DNA from: Desulfobacterales bacterium
GTDB lineage: Bacteria; Desulfobacterota; Desulfobacteria; Desulfobacterales; JAHEIW01
Reading direction: 5' to 3'
NCBI GenBank assembly: GCA_030145015.1
Contig: JAQYWI010000020.1
Coordinates: 1 to 45,133, forward strand
Length of the DNA stretch: 45,133 bases
The position numbers and the translations under genes were made by a program. The first letter of the stretch is position 1. The number at the start of each line of letters is the position of its first letter. Below the pieces are notes generated by a model that ran no database searches, was not told the origin of the DNA, and saw only the letters and a program-made list of their open reading frames with translations. This document shows positions 8,019-15,999 of the stretch, piece after piece.

Positions 8019-9260
8019 ATGGCGAACCCACCCATCATAGAATTTAAAAATGTTACCAAGCGCTTTGGTAAGCGCACGATTCTGGACCGCGTCAACCTGC
8101 GAATCCGTGAAGGCCAGGTTACCACCATCATCGGTAAAAGCGGTGAGGGAAAAAGTGTGCTTCTTAAGCACATTATCGGTCTGCTGAGACCGGAAGAAGG
8201 CAGTGTTCTCTACCGGGGCAAACCGATCGAAAAAATGAAACGCCAGGAGTGGAATGCCTATCTCGGACAGATCAGTTACATGTTTCAGAACAATGCGCTT
8301 TTTGACTCAAAGACGGTTTATGAAAATGTGGCCATGCCCCTGAGGAAATACACCGAACTCAGTAAAAGGCAGGTTCGAGCAAAGGTAATGGCCCGCATTG
8401 AGCAAACCGAGCTGACGGATGTGGCTCACAAATACCCATCGGAGCTCTCGGGCGGGATGCAAAAGCGCGCCGCACTGGCCCGGGCACTCGTTACGGATCC
8501 GAAAATCATTCTGTTTGACGAATTGACCACCGGCCAGGACCCCATTCGCAGAAATACGATCCTGGGGATGATCGCCGAATACAAAAAGAAATTCGGTTTT
8601 ACAGCCGTCTTGATCAGCCATGATATTCCCGATGTGTTTTTTATCTCCAATCGCATTTTGGCCCTTTACCATAAAAAGATTGTTTTTCAGGGCACCCCGG
8701 AAGCCTTTGAAGACTTTGATCATCCGTTTTACGATGAAATCGTCACCAGCCTAGAAAATCTGCAGGATGAATTGACCGGCCTGCATTCCAGGCGCCAGTT
8801 TAAGGTGCGCTATCAAACCGATCTGGCCCGTAGAAATGGGCATAACCACTTTGCGGTTGTCGTCTTTACGCTTGAAGATCTGGATCGCATTGTTGACAAT
8901 CTGGGTCACAAGGCCGCCCAGCAAGGCATTCGAACGATGGGGGATTTCATCAATAAACACTTCGGCGCGGTGGGGGGATTTTCTGCCCGGCGCAGCATCA
9001 ATCAATTCGGCACCGTGCTCCCGTTTTCGGATCTGGAAGAGGCCGAACGGATTTTAGAGGATTTTACCACAGATTTTCGGGAAAACGGGCTGATCAACAT
9101 TGAGAATGCCGCCCGACAGGTCAATCCTTCGCTGAGTTGTTTTGAATTTTCAATCAGTGCCGGGCTGGCCAACGGAAATCCTGATCTCGAGCTGGATTCT
9201 GTTATGGAATCTGCCGAAGTTAATCGGGAACCGATTGCCCAGTTCCAGTGTAATCTTTAA
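8019..9260 (+). CDS. MlaF-type ABC transporter ATPase fused to a degenerate GGDEF domain
   Basis: 413 residues. Residues 5-245 are an ABC ATPase of the Mla/Ttg2A lipid-trafficking type: Walker A G-K-S-G-E-G-K-S (39-46), Q-loop Q90, signature L-S-G-G-M (143-147), Walker B I-I-L-F-D-E (163-168) and switch His201. F-D-E-L-T-T-G-Q-D-P-I is characteristic of MlaF. Residues 250-400 begin with D-E-L-T-G-L-H-S-R-R-Q-F, the opening signature of diguanylate cyclase domains, and keep the spacing D-L-D-R-I-V-D-N-L-G-H. At the active-site turn R-S-I-N-Q-F (325-330) replaces R-G-G-D-E-F. Cyclase activity is therefore not expected; the domain may sense a nucleotide or act as a dimer clamp. MlaE, MlaD and MlaC homologues are absent from the window. 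Ordinary MlaF proteins end near residue 270. Confidence 0.88.
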   Translation: MANPPIIEFKNVTKRFGKRTILDRVNLRIREGQVTTIIGKSGEGKSVLLKHIIGLLRPEEGSVLYRGKPIEKMKRQEWNAYLGQISYMFQNNALFDSKTVYENVAMPLRKYTELSKRQVRAKVMARIEQTELTDVAHKYPSELSGGMQKRAALARALVTDPKIILFDELTTGQDPIRRNTILGMIAEYKKKFGFTAVLISHDIPDVFFISNRILALYHKKIVFQGTPEAFEDFDHPFYDEIVTSLENLQDELTGLHSRRQFKVRYQTDLARRNGHNHFAVVVFTLEDLDRIVDNLGHKAAQQGIRTMGDFINKHFGAVGGFSARRSINQFGTVLPFSDLEEAERILEDFTTDFRENGLINIENAARQVNPSLSCFEFSISAGLANGNPDLELDSVMESAEVNREPIAQFQCNL

Positions 9261-9286
9261 AATCAGCTAAATTAACCGCGATACGT

Positions 9287-10111
9287 TTACGGTAATTGCC
9301 GGTCGCGGCTGAATTCAGCGGCTTTTTGCCTACCCGCCTCAAGCGCCTGGCCGATGATGGCTTTGAATGCATGTTTTTCCAATGCAAACAGGATTTCAGT
9401 GGAAATGCCGCCCGGTGAGCTGGCTTCACCGATTAATTCGTAAGGGGAAACCTGCCGTGCGTTCCACAACGCCATCGAACCGGCTACCGTATGATACGCA
9501 ATCTTTGTTGATGTTTTCCGATCGATGCCCATTCTCACAGCCGCGTCGATGATCGCTTGAAAGAACAGATGGGTCGTCACCGGGCTGCTCAGTGCCGTAA
9601 TCGCATTGATGTTTTCCTCCCCCAAAATTACAACCTCTCCGAATGAAGCGAATAGCGCGATAACGTCCTTTTGTTGGGTTGCGCTGACGTGGGGATTAAA
9701 TGCCAGCGCCGCGATTCCTTTGCCGATCTGACTGGGAGGATTGGGCAGGGCTCTTACCACCGGGATGTTTTCCCCTAAAGCTGTATATATTTTCATGGGA
9801 ATGCCGGCGGCCAGGCTGATGATGACCTTTTCTTTTGAAATTTTCTGCTGCTTTAATTCATTTATAACCGTACCCACTACCTGGGGCAGAACATTGCAAA
9901 AAATGAAATCGGCAGCGTCTAGTGCTTCGCGATTGCTATCCGCTGTTCGTACGGCAAATTCTTTTTGCAGCGATCCCAGTTTTCCGGCATCAGGGTCACT
10001 GACAATCAATTGTCTACCGGCCATTTTATTTGACCGGATCAGATTTTCCACAATGATGCTGGTAATGTGCCCCCCGCCGATAAATGCGATGGTGCGGTCC
10101 TGCAGTGCCAT
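9287..10111 (-). CDS. proC: Pyrroline-5-carboxylate reductase family protein
   Basis: 274 residues, the usual length for ProC. It opens with the Rossmann turn I-A-F-I-G-G-G-H-I. The middle carries V-V-R-A-L-P-N-P-P-S-Q-I-G-K-G, where P5C reductases have R-x-M-P-N-x-x-x-x-x-G. The C-terminal helical domain has E-A-S-S-P-G-G-I-S-T-E, matching the T-S-P-G-G-T-T substrate and dimer motif. It reduces pyrroline-5-carboxylate to proline with NAD(P)H. Small departures (Leu for Met, Ile-Ser for Thr-Thr) leave room for a related imine reductase. GGAGAAAACTGA precedes the ATG. Its 3' end converges on the ABC-GGDEF gene with 26 bases between. Upstream lies a repeat end and a pseudogene. Confidence 0.82.
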   Translation of the reverse strand: MALQDRTIAFIGGGHITSIIVENLIRSNKMAGRQLIVSDPDAGKLGSLQKEFAVRTADSNREALDAADFIFCNVLPQVVGTVINELKQQKISKEKVIISLAAGIPMKIYTALGENIPVVRALPNPPSQIGKGIAALAFNPHVSATQQKDVIALFASFGEVVILGEENINAITALSSPVTTHLFFQAIIDAAVRMGIDRKTSTKIAYHTVAGSMALWNARQVSPYELIGEASSPGGISTEILFALEKHAFKAIIGQALEAGRQKAAEFSRDRQLP

Positions 10112-10132
10112 TCAGTTTTCTCCTTTTGATGG

Positions 10133-10153
10133 GGTTTTGAAACCACTTCTAAA
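10133..10153. repeat. Solo terminal repeat of family 1 element
   Basis: These 21 bases (GGTTTTGAAACCACTTCTAAA) are the exact inverted match of the left end of copy B at 34693-34713. No partner end is found within several hundred bases, so only one end survives. It directly abuts the start of the histone-deacetylase-family remnant. Confidence 0.7.
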
Positions 10154-10526
10154 GACTGCCGGGAACAGAGGTTTTTGTAAAGAAAAAAGTGATCTGGACA
10201 TCGCCCTTCCTTATAGCGCCGATGATCAGCTTTATCTGGATTCTCTACAGAAAGGTATTTAAGCGTCCCTGAAAAAGGCGCATGCTGAGGGGGTCATCTA
10301 TCTGGCCGGTGCCGACCGGTACAGGCATGATCGCTTTGAAAGACTCGATTTAAGCAAAGCCGGGCTTGCCGACCGGGACCGAATGGTTTTGCAGGACTGC
10401 CATGATGCCGGACTGCCGGTGGCAATTACCATGGCCGGCGGCTACGCCCCCAACATCCAAGACACCGTTGATATTCACTTTCAGACCGTCCGCATCGCTG
10501 CTGAATTCCAGAAGTCTTATAATTAA
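10154..10526 (+). pseudogene. Histone deacetylase / acetoin-utilization (AcuC-like) family remnant
   Basis: One reading frame shows the C-terminal third of a class II-type deacetylase. It runs K-E-K-S-D-L-D-I-A-L-P-Y, D-D-Q-L-Y-L-D-S-L, then V-I-Y-L-A-G-A-D, R-L-D-L-S-K-A-G-L, R-D-R-M-V-L and A-I-T-M-A-G-G-Y-A-P-N. The last block contains the G-G-Y of the family's active-site loop. The frame is broken by TAA at 10260-10262 and ends at TAA 10524-10526. The first roughly 180-200 residues, with the catalytic His pair and zinc-binding Asp, are missing. The sequence starts exactly at the repeat end 10133-10153. The conserved AGADPY-like block reads AGADRY, another sign of decay. No start codon or ribosome site is visible. 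Confidence 0.8.
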
Positions 10527-10568
10527 TTCAGATAAAAGGTTCTTGTGATCTGATTTTATTTTTTATTG

Positions 10569-10810
10569 GACAGGATTAATAGGATTATTTGGATTTATTT
10601 TCTTCGCCACTTTCCAGAAGAAAGTGGCGAAACCCAATCCCGCCCTCCAGGCGGGAAAAAATTTCAACAGAGTTAACTGCCGGAAAGATATAACACTGAA
10701 CAAACTTCTAAATTTAATGGCAACTAGTTCTTTTCGCCGGAGGCGATTGAGGTTTTTGGCTTTCATCCGGAAAGCCAAAAAAATATCCTGTTAATCCTGT
10801 TAATCCTGTC
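10569..10810. repeat. Hairpin-rich element with inverted ends (family 3)
   Basis: 242 bases bounded by GACAGGATTAATAGGATTA (10569-10587) and its complement with one mismatch (10792-10810). Inside are a 12-base-pair stem TTCGCCACTTTC / GAAAGTGGCGAA (10603-10631), a stem CCCGCC / GGCGGG (10639-10655) and an 11-base-pair stem TTTTTGGCTTT / AAAGCCAAAAA (10753-10781). A solo right end with the same AATCCTGTTAATCCTGTC text lies at 30664-30687. It fills most of the 464-base gap before the FAD oxidoreductase; the rest of that gap shows nothing. Confidence 0.7.
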
Positions 10811-10990
10811 TAAAAAAAAATAGACAGGTTCGAACCTGGCGGGGTTAGGCCTTGCAGCATTCTGGTATCTTATGTATAGAATTTTGGATCTGATTGGATC
10901 AAAATTCAAATTGAGGTAGCTTTTTGAATCTGTAACGTCGCTTTTTCTGCAAACGATCTTTTTTTAAGCCTTTTCCTTGGCATAGAAGTT

Positions 10991-12106
10991 ATGAAAACCA
11001 TAAGAATTTTAGGCGGGGGACTTTCCGGATTGACCGCAGCCATAAATTTAAAACGCGCGGGAATTGATGTAGAAGTCCACGAGCGAAAAAAAAATTGTGG
11101 CAAAAACACCCATGATTTTCAATTTTTTGAGAACTGGACATTTGAAAAAGATGCACTCGCTATTTTGCAGGACTTAAATATTCTAACGGGTTTTTATATA
11201 AAGCCCTGGTATTCCGTCGAATTAATAAGCCCTTCCCTAAAGAGATGCCTCAAAAGATCATCCCGGCCATTGATGTATCTGGTAAAAAGAGGACCGGTGG
11301 AAGATTCAATTGATCATGCTTTGCAAAAACAGGCGACAGATGCAAATGTACCCATCATCTTTAAATCGAAGCTCACCGCCAGTGACGCGGATATTATCGC
11401 AACCGGCATAAAAGAGCCGACGTTCATCGTCACCGGCATCACTTTTCCGTTTGACCATGCGGATAAAGCCATGGCCATTTTTGATGACAGGCTATCACTT
11501 AGAATCTATTCTTATTTTATCGTCAACGACAATATCGGAGAGATTGCGTCAATCAACCCGGCCGGCAGCAAAGAGCATAAGGTTCGTTTTGATCTTGCCG
11601 TGAAACGATTTGAAGAAATATTGAATTATAAAATTTCAACCATTACCCATCGATTTGCCGCTCCGGTCAGCTTGTATTTTTTAAAACAAGCAAAGATAAA
11701 CAACCAGTATCTCATCGGTGAAGCCGCCGCTTTTCAGGATTGTCTGGCTGGCTTTGGTATGATGTACGCGCTCAAATCCGGATACCATGCCGCTCAAAGT
11801 ATCATTAGAAATGATGATTATGATCGCCTGTGGCAGGCGGATATGCTAAAAACGATGGAAGTATCTCGTATCAACCGATTCTTGTTTGAAAGATTATCCA
11901 ACGAGGGTTACGAAAAAGTGGTTAAATTGTTGGATAGCCAAAATTCGGTTATTGTGAAATTATTTGGGGGAGATGACCTGCAACACATTTTTAAAAAGCT
12001 TTACAACCATTCGCTTTCTTACTTCCTCCGGCCCCTGGTTTTCTGGAAACGTCTCACACCGATCTATAAGTTTATTCTTAGTTTGGTAGGAGGGGGTCGC
12101 TGCTGA
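10991..12106 (+). CDS. FAD-dependent NAD(P)-type oxidoreductase (geranylgeranyl reductase-like)
   Basis: 371 residues. A dinucleotide-binding turn I-L-G-G-G-L-S-G-L-T-A-A (6-17) is followed by V-E-V-H-E-R, the acidic end of strand two that holds the FAD ribose. Near residue 250 the second FAD signature reads I-G-E-A-A-A-F-Q-D-C-L-A-G-F-G-M-M-Y-A, the GDAAG-type motif of the geranylgeranyl reductase/halogenase group. The C-terminal 80 residues are basic and partly hydrophobic, which could attach it to the membrane. Lipid or isoprenoid reduction is a fair family guess, but the substrate is unknown. The ribosome site is weak (AGAAG). It ends 29 bases inside the convergent glycerophosphodiesterase gene. 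Confidence 0.72.
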   Translation: MKTIRILGGGLSGLTAAINLKRAGIDVEVHERKKNCGKNTHDFQFFENWTFEKDALAILQDLNILTGFYIKPWYSVELISPSLKRCLKRSSRPLMYLVKRGPVEDSIDHALQKQATDANVPIIFKSKLTASDADIIATGIKEPTFIVTGITFPFDHADKAMAIFDDRLSLRIYSYFIVNDNIGEIASINPAGSKEHKVRFDLAVKRFEEILNYKISTITHRFAAPVSLYFLKQAKINNQYLIGEAAAFQDCLAGFGMMYALKSGYHAAQSIIRNDDYDRLWQADMLKTMEVSRINRFLFERLSNEGYEKVVKLLDSQNSVIVKLFGGDDLQHIFKKLYNHSLSYFLRPLVFWKRLTPIYKFILSLVGGGRC

Positions 12107-12830
12107 TGACACCGTCGACGTCCATCTCGAGCACGCGTGCAATCTCTGCGCTTGTGTCCGCATTATAAGGAAAGACACGGATATCATGTGCATGCATCCT
12201 TTTGACCTGATCAGGGGTAAGGATTTGGTGGTTGGGATGCCAGGATACTGCCTTGAGCTGTTTGCAATTTTCAAAAGTCTGCTTGTCAGCCGGATTCCTT
12301 GAGATCAGCCCCAGCGCAGGTGCATGCTCAAGGGTTGCAATATATTTCAGGAGGTTCAAGTCAAAGCTGGAAATCAATACACGCTCCGTAATATTGCGGC
12401 GGCAGACAAGTTCTAACGTCTGTCGCTCAACCGCATCCGGCGGGTGGTGCGGCTCATAGGCATGCGGCTTGATTTCAATATTAATCATCACCCGGCCCTC
12501 TGCCAGGTCCAGCACTTCAGATAATTCCGGCAGGTGTTCACCGGCAAACCTGGCATGAAACCAGCCCCCGGCGTCCAGCTGTTTTAGCTGCGCTAACGTA
12601 TGGTCACGAACCGCACCTTCACCATTGGTGGTGCGCTCAAGGGTTGCATCGTGAATGACAACTAATTTTCGGTCGCGGCTGAGGGCCACATCCAGTTCGA
12701 TCATCTGAACGCCGGCATCCAGGGCCGCTTGAAACGCAACCAGGGTGTTTTCAGGATATCTGGCGCGATATCCCCGGTGAGCAATAAACCAGGGCGGCTT
12801 GAATTTTTCTGTTTCAAAAAAGGTGTTCAT
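12078..12830 (-). CDS. ugpQ: Cytosolic glycerophosphodiester phosphodiesterase (UgpQ-like)
   Basis: 250 residues with no signal peptide. Catalytic and metal residues are those of the GDPD family: A-H-R-G (His18-Arg19), P-E-N-T, the I-E-L-D-V strand, V-I-H-D-A-T-L-E-R-T-T-N-G and I-E-I-K-P-H. The end reads D-V-D-G-V-I-S-S-D-P. It splits glycerophosphodiesters into sn-glycerol-3-phosphate and an alcohol. It follows the Ugp importer genes on the same strand, the same partnership as in E. coli ugpBAECQ. The gap to ugpC is 218 bases and holds a hairpin at 12864-12887, so expression may be partly separate. No clear ribosome site is seen before ATG 12830. It overlaps the end of the FAD oxidoreductase gene by 29 bases. 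Confidence 0.88.
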   Translation of the reverse strand: MNTFFETEKFKPPWFIAHRGYRARYPENTLVAFQAALDAGVQMIELDVALSRDRKLVVIHDATLERTTNGEGAVRDHTLAQLKQLDAGGWFHARFAGEHLPELSEVLDLAEGRVMINIEIKPHAYEPHHPPDAVERQTLELVCRRNITERVLISSFDLNLLKYIATLEHAPALGLISRNPADKQTFENCKQLKAVSWHPNHQILTPDQVKRMHAHDIRVFPYNADTSAEIARVLEMDVDGVISSDPLLPN

Positions 12831-12863
12831 AAAATTATATTTAAGATTTATTACCTAAATAAT

Positions 12864-12887
12864 AACCCCGCGGTATTCGACGGGGTT
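12864..12887. terminator. Hairpin between ugpC and ugpQ
   Basis: Stem AACCCCG / CGGGGTT with a ten-base loop. On the minus strand it lies after ugpC and before ugpQ and is followed by ATTATT, a weak U-stretch. It may act as a leaky terminator that lowers ugpQ relative to the importer. Confidence 0.5.
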
Positions 12888-13028
12888 TTGTATAGTCCAA
12901 ATAATTTTTTGGTATCAATTGTTAATCAGGCTTAAATAGCTCTAGTTAAGAATCAATGTCTCTCTTTAGGTTTATCTATTATTGTATTAATAAAAAAAAG
13001 TAAAATCAACTAAAGATTGTCATTCTGC

Positions 13029-13047
13029 ACTTTTGAGATGGGTTCTA
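13029..13047. repeat. Solo terminal repeat of family 1 element
   Basis: ACTTTTGAGATGGGTTCTA matches the right end of the 4219-4374 element at 17 of 19 positions. No opposite end is present nearby. It ends one base from the ugpC stop codon (TAA read on the minus strand at 13051-13049). Confidence 0.6.
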
Positions 13048-13048
13048 G

Positions 13049-14131
13049 TTAATTTTGAATTCGGCTGCCTGATTCCATATCAAATAGATGCAATTTTTCC
13101 GCTGAAACGGTCAACGAAAGCGTTGAGCCTTTTTTGAAGTGATAGATATCAGGCAGGCGGACGGTCAATAGCGTTTTTTCATCTCCGAAGTGTCCGTGAA
13201 CGAGGGTGTCCGCGCCCAGAAGCTCCACATGATTCACACGAAGATGCATGGCACCTTCTTCTTGCTCGGTGATTTCAAGGTGTTCGGGTCGAATTCCCAG
13301 GGTAACTTCCTTGCCTCCATAGCCAGGCAGACCGCCGCTATCTACAGGGATATTGATACCGCCCGGGATTTCAATCGACCTGCCGTCTGAACGCAGCCGG
13401 GCATTTAGAAAATTCATTGCCGGAGATCCGATAAACCCGGCGACGAAGCGCGTGGCCGGACGCTCATATACTTCCAGCGGAGAGCCGATCTGGGCGGCAT
13501 GGCCATCGTCCATAACGATCAAGCGGTCTCCCAGGGTCATAGCTTCGACCTGGTCATGGGTGACATAGACGCTGGTAATACATAGGGCTTCATGAAGATT
13601 TCGGAGCTCCAGGCGCATCTGAACGCGCAGCTTGGCATCCAGGTTGCTTAAGGGTTCGTCAAATAAAAACACCTTGGGCTCGCGCACGATGCAGCGACCC
13701 ATGGCGACGCGCTGGCGTTGCCCACCGGACAGTTGTCGGGGCTTGCGATCCAGAAATTCCGTCAGTTCGAGGATCTCCGCAGCCCGTTGAACCCTTTCTT
13801 CAATTTCCGCTTTGGGCATCCGTCGAATTTTGAGACCGTAGGCCATATTCTTAAATACCGTCATATGCGGGTAAAGGGCATAATTTTGAAAAACCATGGC
13901 AATATCGCGGTCGGCGGGCTCGAGTTGATTAACCACCCTGCCATCAATCGAAATATCGCCTTTGGTAATCACTTCCAACCCGGCAATCATGCGCAGTACG
14001 GTAGATTTGCCGCATCCAGAAGGGCCTAAAATAACGATAAACTCACCGTCGTGAATATCGCAGCTGATGCCGTGAATGACCTCATTTTGGCCAAATGATT
14101 TATAAATATCCCTCAGGTTGACATCCGCCAT
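13049..14131 (-). CDS. ugpC: sn-glycerol-3-phosphate ABC transporter ATP-binding protein UgpC
   Basis: 360 residues, the normal size of the MalK/UgpC group. Walker [10 protein letters not shown] is at 36-44, then [10 protein letters not shown], the signature [13 protein letters not shown], Walker [12 protein letters not shown] and the switch His in [12 protein letters not shown]. Residues from about 240 form the TOBE/OB regulatory domain, including G-I-R-P-E-H-L. It drives uptake through UgpA and UgpE. It is the fourth gene of the ugp operon and starts 10 bases after ugpE stops. MalK-type ATPases look alike, so the name relies on the neighbouring UgpB. Confidence 0.92.
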   Translation of the reverse strand: MADVNLRDIYKSFGQNEVIHGISCDIHDGEFIVILGPSGCGKSTVLRMIAGLEVITKGDISIDGRVVNQLEPADRDIAMVFQNYALYPHMTVFKNMAYGLKIRRMPKAEIEERVQRAAEILELTEFLDRKPRQLSGGQRQRVAMGRCIVREPKVFLFDEPLSNLDAKLRVQMRLELRNLHEALCITSVYVTHDQVEAMTLGDRLIVMDDGHAAQIGSPLEVYERPATRFVAGFIGSPAMNFLNARLRSDGRSIEIPGGINIPVDSGGLPGYGGKEVTLGIRPEHLEITEQEEGAMHLRVNHVELLGADTLVHGHFGDEKTLLTVRLPDIYHFKKGSTLSLTVSAEKLHLFDMESGSRIQN

Positions 14132-14141
14132 ACCCCTTCTC

Positions 14142-14984
14142 CTATTTTTCGGTTTCGGTCATACCCCGTACAAACTGTTTCTGCATAAAGATCACCACCA
14201 GCACCGGCGGGATCATGGCCAGCATGGTAGAGGCCATGATAATCTGCCAATCGGCCTGGCCCTCGCCCACATCCAGCATTCTTTTGATCCCGATCAAAAG
14301 GGTGTAGTAACTCTCATCTCCGGTGACCAGCAGCGGCCAAAGATACTGATTCCATCCGTATATAAAAAGAATCACGAACAAAGCCGCAATGGAAGTGCGC
14401 GACATGGGCAACAAGATATCAAAGAAAAATCGGATGGGCCCGCCCCCGTCAATTCTGACGGCCTCGCACAGCTCATCGGGCACCGTCATAAAAAACTGGC
14501 GAAACAGGAAAGTGGCGGTGGCCGATGCGATTAACGGAAATATCAGACCGGAATAAGAGTCCAGCATGTTCAAATCCGCCACCACCTTATGGGTTGACAG
14601 AATTCGAACTTCCACCGGCAGCATCAAGGTGATGAAAATCATCCAGAAAAAAAACATGCGGAAACGGAATCTGAAATAGACGATGGCAAAGGCGGACAGC
14701 AGGGAGATGGATATCTTCCCGAACGTAATGCCGAGTGCCATGATCAGGCTGTTCATCATCATGGTGCTCACGGTGGCGCCGACTTCGCCACTTCCGACGG
14801 TAAGGGCCTGGTGGTAATTTTCGATCAGGTGACGGCCAGGCAAAAATGGAAAAAATGAGGTGATCGCCTCCAGGCTGTGGGTGGAGGCGACAAACGTCGT
14901 ATAAATCGGAAAGGCAATAATGAGGCAGCCCAGCAGCAAGATTGCGTGGGTCAAAAAAGTGAGCCAGGGTCGATGCTCAACCAT
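14142..14984 (-). CDS. ugpE: sn-glycerol-3-phosphate ABC transporter permease UgpE
   Basis: 280 residues with six hydrophobic segments. The first is [13 protein letters not shown] near residue 18. The periplasmic loop contains P-F-L-P-G and N-Y-H-Q-A-L. The EAA loop that meets the ATPase reads [24 protein letters not shown], matching the MalG/UgpE class (E-A-A-x-x-D-G-A-x-x-x-x-x-F-x-x-I-x-L-P). It ends V-R-G-M-T-E-T-E-K, like other UgpE proteins. It sits in the inner membrane and forms the channel with UgpA. Eleven bases separate it from ugpA, so the operon is tight. Confidence 0.92.
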   Translation of the reverse strand: MVEHRPWLTFLTHAILLLGCLIIAFPIYTTFVASTHSLEAITSFFPFLPGRHLIENYHQALTVGSGEVGATVSTMMMNSLIMALGITFGKISISLLSAFAIVYFRFRFRMFFFWMIFITLMLPVEVRILSTHKVVADLNMLDSYSGLIFPLIASATATFLFRQFFMTVPDELCEAVRIDGGGPIRFFFDILLPMSRTSIAALFVILFIYGWNQYLWPLLVTGDESYYTLLIGIKRMLDVGEGQADWQIIMASTMLAMIPPVLVVIFMQKQFVRGMTETEK

Positions 14985-14995
14985 GTTCTACTCCT

Positions 14996-15877
14996 TTAAT
15001 AATGGACTTTTTTTTCGATGTAGCGAAACTGGACCACCGTCAGTGAAATCACGATGAACATCAGAATGACCGATTGGGCGGCGGAACCGCCCAGATCCAG
15101 ACTTTCGAAGCTGTCGTGATAAATCTTGAAGACCATAATATTGGTGGCCTCGTTGGGACCGCCTTCGGTAATGGCGTGAATCACCCCAAAGGAATCGCAA
15201 AAGGCATACACCATATTCATAACGAGTAGAAAAAAGACCGTCGGCGACAACAACGGTAAAGCAATCGTCCAAAACCGTTTTGCCGGCGAAGCTCCGTCAA
15301 TGGCGGCGGCTTCGATAAACGACTTGGGGATGGCCTGGAGTCCGGCCAGGAAAAAAAGGAAATTATAGGAAATTTGGCGCCAGGTCGCAGCGAGGATCAC
15401 CAGAACCATCGCCTGGGGGCCGTTTAAGATAAAATTCCAGTCAATCCCGATGGCTTTTAAGAAAAAAGAAATCATCCCGACGGTGGGATTAAACAGAAAA
15501 TACCATAAGACCGCCGCTGCCACCGGTGCAACCGCATACGGCCAGATGATAAATGTTTTGTAAGTCGTGGCCCCGCGAATCGCGCGATCGGCCATTACAG
15601 CCAGAAAAAGCGCTATCGACATCGCAAGGGCTGCCACCGAAAAACTGAAGATCATGGTGACCTTAATCGAGTTGAGATAGATGGAATCGTTGAAGATATA
15701 TTTAAAGTTATCCAGGCCCACAAAGACCGTTTTGAGCCCAAACGCGTCTTCCTGCTGGACGGATTGATAAAGGGCCATAAATGCGGGCCAAATGAAAAAA
15801 ACCAGGGTAATGATGATCTGGGGCGCAACCAGAAAATAAGGCAGGACTTTATTTTTGAAGACAACTCGTTTTTCCAT
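14996..15877 (-). CDS. ugpA: sn-glycerol-3-phosphate ABC transporter permease UgpA
   Basis: 293 residues with six membrane segments. The first ([19 protein letters not shown]) is typical of MalF/UgpA permeases. The EAA loop reads [26 protein letters not shown]. Loop text [11 protein letters not shown] and the late [10 protein letters not shown] are standard for the group. It pairs with UgpE in the inner membrane. A strong hairpin lies in the 122-base gap after ugpB, so this gene is probably made in lower amount than the binding protein. Confidence 0.92.
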   Translation of the reverse strand: MEKRVVFKNKVLPYFLVAPQIIITLVFFIWPAFMALYQSVQQEDAFGLKTVFVGLDNFKYIFNDSIYLNSIKVTMIFSFSVAALAMSIALFLAVMADRAIRGATTYKTFIIWPYAVAPVAAAVLWYFLFNPTVGMISFFLKAIGIDWNFILNGPQAMVLVILAATWRQISYNFLFFLAGLQAIPKSFIEAAAIDGASPAKRFWTIALPLLSPTVFFLLVMNMVYAFCDSFGVIHAITEGGPNEATNIMVFKIYHDSFESLDLGGSAAQSVILMFIVISLTVVQFRYIEKKVHY

Positions 15878-15904
15878 TAAACCTATGCCCTCTGTGAAAA
15901 TGGG

Positions 15905-15938
15905 GCAGGACCCATTTGGATTTAAAAATGGGTCCTGC
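15905..15938. promoter_or_regulatory. Perfect 13-bp stem between ugpB and ugpA
   Basis: GCAGGACCCATTT (15905-15917) pairs perfectly with 15926-15938 across an eight-base loop. Neither strand has a U-run after it, so it looks like an mRNA-protecting stem at the 3' end of the ugpB message rather than a terminator. Binding-protein genes of ABC operons often carry such a stem to raise their level above the permeases. Confidence 0.65.
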
Positions 15939-15999
15939 TTGATGGATTGTTTTCAAACGGCAACAATTATAGCGCGGATGTGTTTTGCTTCTCGTGACG

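Noticed and set aside
9741..10262. 173-codon plus-strand ORF opposite proC
   Set aside because: Most of it is antisense to proC. Only the last 35 codons are meaningful, and those belong to the deacetylase pseudogene.
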